DNA of 64,000 bases. It comes from Liolophura sinensis. Lineage: Eukaryota > Mollusca > Polyplacophora > Chitonida > Chitonidae. Numbering within the stretch: position 1 is the stretch's first letter; each line of letters opens with the position of its first letter. Location of the stretch: assembly GCF_032854445.1 (NCBI RefSeq), contig NC_088298.1, positions 5,268,160 to 5,332,159 of the forward strand, in the 5' to 3' direction. Both the position numbers and the translations under genes were made by a program. Below the pieces are notes generated by a model. It was not told where the DNA came from and did not search any database. It saw nothing but the letters and a program-made list of their open reading frames with translations. Positions 14,691-24,432 of this stretch are shown piece by piece.

Positions 14691-15789
14691 AAGCGAACAA
14701 ATTTTTGAGTAAATTCTGAAATAGGTTTTAGATATTGTAAGTTTATCGATGACGAGAAGTCACGTTCAGATGGGCCAGGTTTAGGGCATATATAATATAT
14801 CAGCGCGACATGCATCTACAGGTTGCCAACAGCGAGTTGATGTATAGTTAAAAATGTAAAATATGTACAAATTTATACTCGGTGACTGGCATGAATACTG
14901 ATAGTTTGTAAATTAATTTCAGGTGAATTAATGAGCAGATAATAATCCGAATTATACATGTTGATAAAAAGATTAGCACAGAAATGAACAACCGAGGAGG
15001 TTTCACTTAATTTCCAGTTTATATTAATGCTCTATACAGTGAGTTTAGGGGCATTCTCCGCTGTTTGGAAACTGAAGAATATTGTATACGAAGGATCTCG
15101 GATATATTTTGAAATGGGATAATATGTCTAAATCAGTACGTCCTTCGTTTACACTGAATGCCGTGTACAGATTATGCAAATAAGTCGACTTATTCCACGC
15201 TTGAATTAATTATGATATTTCAAACTCTATATATCTACATAAATGAAAATAAATGATTTGAAAAAAGTCTTTAGTATGTAGGATATACGTATTAATAAGC
15301 TGTGTTTGGATCTACGCAAATTCATTGTTTTTTGTATTGTGGCGAGAGTATAATCCAGTATTATTAATTTGTGATTTAAAGTATATACCTGACGGCAATT
15401 AGGTTTGTGCTTGGAAGGAAACCTCCGCGCTCTTGGTCAAACGTCGTGCCTTAAAGCCGCAGTCGATTCAGCGAAACATGAACTCGAACGAGAGACTACA
15501 TTGGTGAATGACTGACGTACCTCCGGGTGAGGCATTTTCATTATACCGCTCATGATAGTCCAGTGGGTAATGCATTTCCATTACACCGCTTATGATAATC
15601 CAGTGGGTTAAATGTGATGTCACTTTTATCATGTGTAGGGTCATTCACAGATACGATAATATGGAGGTATGGTCCTTCAACATTTTGCGTATAACATGGG
15701 TAAAAACAGAATATAAAATAATATTTGTTTTAAAATATCTGTTATTTTGGATTTTCACTTTCCGGATAAAGCATAGATTATATAGTATA

Positions 15790-15880
15790 CTGCGAACTGA
15801 GTCCGGGTTTCGAACCAGCGATCTTAGCGTCAAGGAACCAGTAATGGACGGCAAATTCTTGTCAGCAGTGTAGACCTCGT
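15790..15880 (-). mobile_element. tRNA-like remnant
   Basis: On the minus strand CTGGTTCGAAACCCGG is a good B-box/T-arm sequence, preceded by GACGCTAAGATCG. The acceptor and D-arm are not convincing, so I call it a SINE remnant. Confidence 0.35.
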
Positions 15881-16038
15881 GATGTGCCTCTATAAACAAT
15901 TATGGCTAGGGCACCTATAAAATACAGTACTTATGCAAACACGAAGTTTGCAATTAATGCATGTGGTTAATTGTACAAACAAACAGTCAAACAAACAAGA
16001 GCACAATCCTTCGCGCGTTTTGTATACATCTGAACATT

Positions 16039-16041
<3 letters not shown>

Positions 16042-16112
<71 letters not shown>
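16042..16112. repeat. (AT)n microsatellite
   Basis: About 70 bases of uninterrupted TA. Confidence 0.98.
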
Positions 16113-16114
<2 letters not shown>

Positions 16115-16469
16115 TACATTTTATTATTCATACAATATTCAGTAAAAACACCTTTGGAGACAACGCGTCTGCGACTTTATGCAAGGAATCCTTGCATTGT
16201 CATGTCTATACAATGTTAACAGCGTTTACACACATATTGTGGCCAGGTAAAGCTGTCATTGTGGCTGTAAGTGGCTAAATGTATGTGGGTACTATTAAAT
16301 GTTTGTATTGTGGAAGTTAATAAATACAAGTTAAGTATCAAACGTTTGTTTAGTTAAGTAGACCGGCCTCTGTTAAACACGTTCACTTGCTGACGGGGGG
16401 GGTGAGGGGGACGTGTAGACAGAGAGAATGGAGGTTTCGGTGAGAATCTGTGTCATGTAAACAAACGAC

Positions 16470-16541
<72 letters not shown>
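16470..16541. repeat. (AT)n microsatellite
   Basis: About 70 bases, 360 bases from the previous tract and nearly the same length. Confidence 0.98.
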
Positions 16542-16543
<2 letters not shown>

Positions 16544-17872
16544 GTACAAGCCACGCGCTTCATGTCAACACCAACATTTGGGATATAGTCCTGATTGAGA
16601 TTGATGAACTTCCATTGACACAAAAGCCTGAAGCCATGCACTCCTTCATGATGGGTGAAACTTGAGCAGACTACAAGTAGACTAAACATTTGGCAGCGTT
16701 GGTACATCAGGATATTTCAAATGACATCCGGGGATACGAAAATCCTCGGTTCGATATGTCCGGAATAATAATAATAATATATAACTATTGTCTTAGCTTC
16801 TATATTTTAGCCAGCATGAATATCATGTAATATTGCCGATTACATGGTGGCGTTTGGCCTTAATCATTCATTCATTGGGCAATTCCACACCAATCACTTA
16901 TATGCCTATTTGCCGACGACTATATAGGACAAATGCATATCTAGCTTCTCATGTATTGTATTTTTATATCAAGCTATGATGCAATATTTATCTTGAGCAG
17001 TTTGTGAAGCTTACAGAATCGTAATATCAGTGTCTTTCCACGAAGGCAAAACACCCATGTACTCGTATTTATACATAAAGGCGTATACATATTGAGATCG
17101 AATGGGGTGTGTCTTTCTTATAGCATTGCTTTGAAAAGGTATAAAATAACTGTTGTTACATTATTGGATGAATTTTTTTTCTAAATTTGGTGTGATTTTT
17201 TTTTCTCATACCACAGTCCGACGAAATAGATGAATCTGCAATTTGCCCAGTGGGGCCAAAGGGCGTGTCTTATTTACATGTACGCCTTATTAATATTATA
17301 TACACCTAGATTTAACTTTAGAACATCTCCAGGGTATAAAATCCTATATATACACATGCGTATACAGTCACATGTTCATAGATGACATGCATTATTGAAA
17401 TCTCACATGTATATCAACCGATTATAGATAAATACAGATGTGATAATTATCAAGGGTGGGTCATGCAGGAAACTGGCCTATAATAGCTATAATACCAGGT
17501 AGAGTATCTCTCTGTCACCTGTAGTTAATGTGTTCGTCTCCTGTTCTCGCTATCATCGATTATATCGAACTAAACCTGCGTGAATGAACACACTGGTTCT
17601 CTCCTGTAATTGTAACAAGCCTAAGTTGATGTGTATGTGCCTTTCCTTTTCGCTTCAGCCTTCTTTAGGGATGAGTGTCAATGCATGGTTGTCATTGGTA
17701 AAGAGCCTTGGCATTATCGATTTCGACCTCGTGTTTAGGGTTTATGTGGATGGGGTGGTGAGAATGAAGTCATATGCGACATGTTGTTTTTCTTTCATAG
17801 CCATTCCGTTTCCAAAAAAATTTCAGAAAGATTTATAGCCCGATTTAACCGATCGGCCAATCAAGCTGTATA

Positions 17873-18082
17873 TAGCAATCATCGAATAGATGCATGATTT
17901 TTGTGCATGAACGCCACATCATAAACAGTCATTGAATGATTGTGGTATAACGCCCTACCGTAAGCAATCATCGAAAATATTGCATGATTGTGGCTTAACG
18001 CCACGTAGTAAGCAGTCGTCAAATGACTGCAAAATTGTAGCTTAACACCCACATCTTAAGTGATCATCGAAGCAAGCAATTA
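17873..18082 (+). repeat. Degenerate tandem repeat of about 48 bp
   Basis: AGCAATCATCGAA, GCATGATTGTGG and TTAACGCCAC recur four to five times with substitutions. Confidence 0.6.
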
Positions 18083-19799
18083 ATGAAGAATGAACCGACC
18101 ATGTCTTATATGTTGTTGGATTTCTTAGGCATAAGTCTAACTTCAAAGTGCACGAAATTATCTTTAGTTTACCAAGTTGTGTAATGTATTCATACAACAG
18201 CGCGTTATGGAGATTGGTCTGCTTATTGATTCGCTTATTCCATGATAGGTTGATTTAAAAGCCTTTGCCTGGCCTTTCACGTGTACTTTATGAAACGACA
18301 AGAAACTCCTTTTGGATTTCTTAAAACATTTCTGTTCTGCCCTCTGACAATGGATGCATGTGTCTGGTCGTATGAGATTAAATCACGATTAAAACGTGCA
18401 TCTTTTTTCCCATGGCCTTTTTGCCACAACTTAACTTCCTCTTTAAAGTTGTCGTAATTATCAGTTTGAGACGCGCATTCGCAGAAAGATCTTTTGTCGC
18501 AAATTCTCCGGCTTCATATCTTTTCCTTTGTTTGCGACGACGACATGGCGAAAGGCGCTTGTCAGTCGAGCTGGAGGCTGCGTGCATGAGGCGAGGAGGC
18601 AAGGGAAATTACGGTCTACCTTGTCTAACGACAGCTATCCTGACTAGAAAAGAAAAGGGCAAAAAGAAAAACCCTTCTTCGTCCATCAAGGACAATGTTC
18701 GTGAAAGTTGCCAACGAGGCCATTTCGAAAGGGATGACGGGTTCAAATGACGACTATTGTTACTTGTGGGCCGTACAATGGTTGGACTGATCACTGGGCT
18801 CTTGCGGGTAGGGAAATGGTGGGGGCGAGTTGGGGGGGGGGGGGGGTATTGGGGACTTGGTGACAATGAAGAACTAAGTCACAGCCTGTATTAACAAGTG
18901 CTGGAACCTGTTAAATAACACCACTGGCAGTGTTCATTACCTCGTCCGACAAGACCATTTGGCGTAGCGAGGACAAAGGCATGAGGCATCTCGTTGGGTA
19001 CGATAAGTACCACTGATTAAGGGCCATTACCACAGGGAGCTGGAGTGGTGAGTTCAGGTAACAAGAAATAGCGACCTACCTGTCGAGAACTAGGCGAACC
19101 GAGACCTGCAACCTCTTTGTCTGTATAGGGTTATTTACCTGGATTGACAGGTGTGCGTTAGAAGGGTTTCCTGCTTTTTACCGGGTTGGTTTCTGTAACA
19201 GACAAAACGTTACCACATATGCAAAAATCCCCACCCAGAACGCTCGTACCGACAATCATTGTGATGCTGGCAAAATTACGACCTGATGACAAAACGTCGT
19301 TCTGGTCCGCCTGTTATTTTTTTCTTGATAAAGCCATGGCTCCTCCCTTCACTTTGCTTCAAAGATTAACTCCCTTAATACGAAGCCTTATGGATTGATT
19401 TTCCTCGCCTTGTCAATTAGGAAGTCAGTGAAGCGTGACTGGTAACAGCATGTACATCATCACTGTGCCGAAATACCGATAGATTGTTATTTTACCAAAC
19501 AACAGAGGGAACGCGGCCGGAATAGAACAGCACTGGAACCTTGCAGAATAAATAAATGTCATATGACAAGGTGGATAACTAAGCGTACATGTACATATAC
19601 GATTGCATATGCTGGAGATACAGTGTCTGCACGTTCGGCGTGTATTCAAGTGTAAGGCTGATGAATTTAAGGGGACATTTTGAGATTTTGTACGAGTGCT
19701 GACAGCGGCTTTTTTCGAGCATCTCTAACACGTATACAAGTGTTAGGATCAGGTATTTAAACATGTACAGCTGAGTTTGTTTTCTGTATAAAAACGCTC
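18083..19799. other. Non-coding, moderately GC
   Basis: Frames at 18378-18866 overlap on both strands without recognisable domains. Poly-G at about 18834-18847. Confidence 0.5.
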
Positions 19800-20130
19800 A
19801 TCTTGGTATATTTGTCAATGACTTGATTTAAGGTATCGAGTGAACAACAATTCATTTCTTTGTACAATTATCATTAAGTTTTACTCTGAATACAATTGCA
19901 TGTTCTTCTGCGGGTTGAAAATATTTGTAGAACTGCTATAATTTGGAACCATTTTTGAACAGGGTAGAGTTTGGCATATTTGCCAAGATTACTTAAGGCA
20001 TAGTGCGTTATTTGAAGAACTGTGTAAGAATTCAAGGACGTTTTGTCATTCATTTCTTTGTACCTGTACTAAAATTTACTCTGAATGAAAAAGAGCTAGA
20101 AAGATTGCTGCGGGTTGCAAATATCGTATT
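19800..20130 (+). repeat. Diverged tandem duplication of about 175 bp
   Basis: The order GGTATATTTGTCAA, TTCATTTCTTTGTAC, TTTACTCTGAATAC, CTGCGGGTTGAAAATAT in 19800-19930 recurs as GGCATATTTGCCAA, TTCATTTCTTTGTAC, TTTACTCTGAATGA, CTGCGGGTTGCAAATAT in 19971-20130. It lies 0.6 kb before the promoter candidate. Confidence 0.7.
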
Positions 20131-20690
20131 ATATCAACATTGTTGCACTTGTACCGATAGATGTTAATACATTCGTGTCCACCATGATATTTAAGATTTT
20201 CTTTTAGTTTTAAAAGTGTCCATACGGCTGACAATATTCATCTAATGTGAATGCATATCTTAAAATTCAAAGACATCTGCCAAAGCAGAGCGATGGCAAC
20301 TAGAATTCCCAAAGAATTCAATTCTTTGTGTGTGGCATTTTCAGGCTATTAAGTGCAATCGTGTGGCAAATTTCTATTTGGAGTTGAAAGTCACTGTTAG
20401 CGAACCTGGCAGCACGCGCAATAAGTACACTTTTAGGCTCATGGATAAAATGTCTCGCTGTGATCTCGGTGATGTAGGTAGCCCTCACCGCAATAGAGGC
20501 GTTGTACCAAACTTAGCCTTGACTCCGTTGCAAAATAAATCTTTTTAATGGCCATGTATTTTGTCAACGCCGTCTTTAGTCCTTTGCTTACTTTTCTAAC
20601 GGGTCAATAAAACTCCGATTAGGCCGTGTTGGGTGCTATGGTTGCCTGCTGATGTTAACAGCCAACCTGCCGTGTTTAAAACTCGAGACC

Positions 20691-20768
20691 TCTCGCGAGC
20701 CACGGGGTGTACAAAAGTTCCCTCCGGCATAAAAGAGCGGTGATTAGTGTTGCCCACGCTGTCAGTTC
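20691..20768 (+). promoter_or_regulatory. Candidate core promoter upstream of Frizzled (TCTCGCGAG, TATA, initiator)
   Basis: TCTCGCGAG at 20691-20699 matches nine of ten bases of the palindromic TCTCGCGAGA promoter motif. A TATA-like ATAAAAG at 20729-20735 follows, and an initiator-like TCAGTT has its A at 20764, about 34 bases past the TATA start. The spacing fits a TATA/Inr promoter reading towards Frizzled, whose ATG is 1,265 bases downstream. A transcript from here would have a long 5' UTR or a spliced leader. Assignment is inferred from motif content and position only. Confidence 0.5.
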
Positions 20769-21093
20769 ATCTTTTACCCACACCGACTGAACATATTAGA
20801 AGAGACTGCAGCACACACAATAGACCGACACATAAAGCAAATCTTCCGCACAGAAAGAAAAAAAATGTACCAAATTGATAAATCGCATGCTATGCTTTTT
20901 CGCTCCATTCACAAGGACCGTCTACTATTTGTATAGTGTCGGTCCGGTCGGGCGAATCCAACAATGGGCCGTTTAGTTAGTAATGCTCGACTAGCGGGAA
21001 CCTGCCCGGGTGTGTTGTAAAGCCGAGACCCGCCACAAACCTTGTACAGTCGCCGTCGTCTGTGAAAGCTCTTTCATAAATGATAGTATAGTA

Positions 21094-21113
21094 TTTTATT
21101 TCATGTCTTGCAG
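21094..21113 (+). promoter_or_regulatory. Candidate 3' splice site in the Frizzled upstream region
   Basis: A T-rich tract ending in CTTGCAG at 21107-21113, followed by G, matches the metazoan 3' splice-site consensus. It could be the acceptor of a 5' UTR intron in front of the single coding exon. I see no equally convincing donor between the 20.76-kb promoter candidate and this site; a donor-like site exists far upstream at 9455. Weak evidence on its own. Confidence 0.3.
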
Positions 21114-21138
21114 GACCCGAGGTGACTGGTCGATCGTT

Positions 21139-21220
21139 GAAGTCGGAAGGGCGGAGCTAAGCAGTGACGTCAGAACCACAGCGCGCGGACGGACGGAGCT
21201 CGTGCGGTGATGATTGACAG
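21139..21220 (+). promoter_or_regulatory. ETS / GC-box / CRE / PBX-MEIS motif cluster
   Basis: Within 80 bases lie CGGAAG (ETS-like, about 21143), GGGCGG (GC box, about 21149), the full palindromic CRE TGACGTCA (21165-21172) and TGATTGACAG (21211-21220), the canonical PBX-MEIS/PREP composite site. A further TTGACAG occurs about 30 bases downstream. The cluster sits in the most CpG-containing part of the Frizzled upstream region, about 0.8 kb before the ATG. It may be a second promoter or a proximal enhancer. Confidence 0.5.
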
Positions 21221-22028
21221 TTTGCGTCACTTGTCAAAGCCTATAATGAGTTGACAGCTCTATACTGACAAGCAGCGGCCAGTGAAAAGAAGGCCCCGGT
21301 AGAGTTCATTATTTCTGCTTGAGAGACGATTGATGGTAAAAAGCAGACGTAGATTCTGAAGACAGGACGAGTTGGGAATGCCCGGGTGAATTCAATCTAT
21401 GTACCCACGGTCTCTGTCCGTCTGTACAAGCGAAGGGCTGGCCGACTAAAGGGGCTGTATAAGCATCAGCCATCTCGCAACCCATAACATATATTCCTAT
21501 AGGCAAGAGACGTGTGGTGTTCACAGAGGGTGTTTGGCCAACACAAGAGCTTCATGCTTAATCCAGGGGAAATCTTACAAAATAAGACGCTTACGCCCGA
21601 GGCCTCTAGCAAACAAGTATTCTGACGAGCTGAGGGAAGTGTTGTTACCCGCGGGTGTAATCTCTATTGTACCGTATACTCGCAAAGGACCGAAGGGGAA
21701 ATGTGTTAGGCGCTTACCACTCCTGTGGACTGGAAATTAATGCGAACACCCCCTACAAGAACTGTGGATATGTTGGATTATTAAGGGACAAGGTGGAATT
21801 GTAAAAAGAAATTGTGCTGTATTATTCGAAACGATTTTGATCGTTTTTTTTTTATGTCTGCGGTACTTCGGATTTCCTGACCGTGTGATCGTGTGAATAG
21901 GAGTTGATATATCATGCGATGATTCTACAGGGACCATGAGACATACCAGCCCGAGGTGAATATCTAACCAATACTGCATCGTGTGTACCGTGGTTCATAA
22001 CACACACAGATATATCTTATTAATAAAT

Positions 22029-23848
22029 ATGCGGGCTTCCAGAATTTTACCTCCAGGCTTTATGGAGATTAAAACTCTCCGTGCAGCTTCCACCGTCGGA
22101 TTACTTATCACGGTGTTGTGTGTCGCGAATACCTCTGCCGATTCGCAGCGCAAGTGTCAGGAGATCACCATACCTATGTGCAAGGGCATCGGCTACAACC
22201 TGACGTATATGCCGAATCAGTTTAACCATGAGACTCAGGAGGAAGCCGGTTTAGAAGTTCACCAATTCTGGCCGCTGGTACAAATTCAATGTTCCTCTGA
22301 TCTCAAGTTTTTCTTGTGCAGCATGTACGCACCAATCTGCATGGTGAATTACCAGAAGCCTCTACCGGCGTGTCGGTCGGTGTGTGAGCGGGCCAAGGCG
22401 GGCTGCGCGCCCTTGATGATGCAGTATGGCTTCGCGTGGCCGGAGCGGATGAACTGCGAGCACCTGCCGGAGTATGGCTCTAAAGGTACGCTGTGTATGG
22501 ATGCCAATACCACGGAAAAATCCACACCGTCTCCCAAATACCACCCTAAAACTCCGAGTCATATCAACCCCAATATGAACCCCAAAATGAACCCGAAGGA
22601 TCCAACCAAGAATCGCCACTACCCTGGCCTCAAAACACCTGGGATGCTCCCCGACCTCAAGAAACACCTGAACATTCTAAATACCTTCTTACCCAACTGT
22701 TCCTGTGGGTGTCGGACGCCGTTGGTGCCCCTAACCAAAAACAGCGGCCACTACAACAAGGTTACCACGGGGAACATATCGAACTGTGCCCTAAACTGCG
22801 ACAGCCCGTACTTCAAAGAAGAGGAGGAGAAAACGTTCGCTGTGTTTTGGATCGGTCTCTGGTCCGTACTCTGTTGCATTTCAACCTTAATGACCGTTCT
22901 GACATTCCTCATAGACATGCAGCGATTCAAGTATCCGGAACGTCCTATCATCTTCCTCAGTGGGTGTTATTTCATGGTCAGCATTGGTTACATCGTCCGG
23001 CTAGTCATGGGCAAAGAGGATATTGCGTGTGAGGAGGTCTTGGGAGGGAGGATAATAAGATACGAGACCACGGGTCCAGCCGTCTGCACTGTCGTCTTCC
23101 TCCTCATCTACTTCTTCGGTATGGCGTCGTCGATATGGTGGGTGATTCTCTCGTTCACGTGGTTCCTTGCGGCCGGTTTGAAGTGGGGACAAGAAGCTAT
23201 CGCACGCCACTCACAGTATTTTCACCTGGCAGCCTGGTTGATTCCCTCCGTTAAAAGCATTGGCGTTTTGGCCGCGTCGTCGGTGGATGGCGATCCGATC
23301 GCCGGCATTTGCTACGTCGGCAACCAGAACATCGCGAACCTTCGCGGGTTTGTGTTAGCACCGCTGTTCGTGTATCTCATCATTGGCACGTCGTTCTTGC
23401 TGGCTGGTTTCGTGTCGCTGTTCCGAATACGTAATGTGATAAAACAGCAGGGAAGGACCAAAACTGATAAGCTAGAGCGACTCATGATTCGTATCGGAGT
23501 TTTCTCTGTACTCTACACAGTTCTGCCACCATCGTGATATCGTGTTATTTCTACGAACAGCACATGAGGCCTCGGTGGGAAAAGACGATTACGTGTTCCT
23601 GCACTACGTGTCCGTGCAGTCGCGAAGCCGCAGTGCCAGACTTTTCAGTATTTATGTTAAAATATTTCATGTGTCTCGTAGTAGGCATCACTTCCGGTTT
23701 CTGGATATGGACTGGGAAGACTTTGGAATCCTGGCGACGGTTCTACCGTAGACTTTGCCAAAGGGGAGAATATACCCAGCCTGGTCGGAATAAATATACC
23801 AACCAAGGTTACACGACAAGCAAGCAGCAGCCTTTGAGTCATGTTTAG
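22029..23848 (+). CDS. Fz5/8: Frizzled-5/8 class Wnt receptor, single exon, one-base frameshift in TM6
   Basis: Seven-pass plasma-membrane receptor for Wnt ligands that signals through Dishevelled. Residues are numbered from the ATG at 22029. A hydrophobic signal peptide (about 20-36) is followed by the Frizzled cysteine-rich domain with all ten cysteines (C43 to C156) and the conserved NLT glycosylation site (57-59). Next come a low-complexity Asn/Pro/Lys linker (157-222), a CSCGC cluster (224-228) and TM1-TM5 (about 269-465), with the conserved third intracellular loop at 466-489. The frame breaks at 23522-23524, where one C of a proline codon is missing, so the first frame ends at TGA 23535-23537 after 502 residues. 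Reading resumes one frame over: rest of TM6, TM7, KTLESW (the KTxxxW Dishevelled motif) and a terminal LSHV PDZ ligand, stop at 23846-23848. Total is about 606 residues, normal for Fz5/8. The CRD sequence and the LSHV end favour Fz5/8 over other classes. ATG 22029 has A at -3; an upstream in-frame TGA lies at 21957; ATG 22062 is an alternative start. Confidence 0.96.
23520..23537 (+). other. Fz5/8: Single-base deletion and premature stop in Frizzled
   Basis: Family members read Tyr-Thr-Val-Pro-Ala-Thr-Ile here in TM6. The window has GTT then CTGCCACC, one base short of GTT CCT GCC ACC. The read-through frame is fully open for another 107 codons and keeps every expected C-terminal motif. That suggests an assembly or consensus error, or a very recent allele, rather than an old pseudogene. 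No other disruption is visible in the 1.8-kb gene. Confidence 0.9.
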
Positions 23849-24006
23849 TTGACTACGACTTATAAGCCCCTGTGAAGTAGTGAAAACAAAAGCGAAACTA
23901 AAGGGGAATAACTCCTATCTCAGGTTGCGTAATACCTTGGCTTACATGGACCATGATGCTTTTGCTACACAAGGTAGTTTAGCGCGAGGCAAATGATTTG
24001 TCAGGA

Positions 24007-24012
24007 AATAAA
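24007..24012 (+). terminator. Candidate Frizzled polyadenylation signal
   Basis: AATAAA lies 159 bases past the Frizzled stop codon, followed within a few bases by GTGTG and at 24101-24114 by a (GT)n run, giving plausible GU-rich downstream sequence. It is the first canonical signal after the stop. Confidence 0.5.
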
Positions 24013-24404
24013 AGTGTGCAGTTTCATGCCTCATGGATATTTATAGAGGATATGCCGCACGGATTAGTGTGTTTCCGAGGAGAAAATATATATATATATA
24101 GTGTGTGTGTGTGTATAAATTTCCTGGGAAAAGTGTACACATAAACTGGAAAAAGTAAATGCCAGCAGGGTGTGCCAATTTTTTCGAAAAAGTGTATGCT
24201 AACCTCATGGAAACAGCGTACACAAACCCCATGGAGATGACAACAGGCGTACACATGGAAATGATACCCGCATTTCCTTGAACTTTCTCTATACACACTG
24301 AAAATCGAACCGCTGATGGAATACTCGTGTTTTGTATCCAGTGTACAGAATTCAAAAAAAAAAACTTTCATTAGACCATTTATATTAGGACGAATTAATT
24401 ATTA

Positions 24405-24432
24405 ATTCCACACAGGATATTCTGTGTGGAAT
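24405..24432. repeat. Perfect 11-bp inverted repeat 3' of Frizzled
   Basis: ATTCCACACAG (24405-24415) and its exact reverse complement (24422-24432) are separated by six bases. It would form a stable short hairpin in DNA or in a long 3' UTR. It is too short for a typical pre-miRNA. Function unknown. Confidence 0.7.

Larger units (their letters stand above)
14691..17872. other. AT-rich DNA with two (AT)n tracts
   Basis: No gene recognised. At about 17654 a pyrimidine tract plus CAG is followed 41 bases later by GTAAAG, an exon-like pair too weak to call. Confidence 0.5.

Noticed and set aside
21981-22028. Frizzled start 16 codons upstream
   Set aside because: The codon at 21981 is GTG, not ATG; the first ATG in this frame after the TGA at 21957 is 22029.
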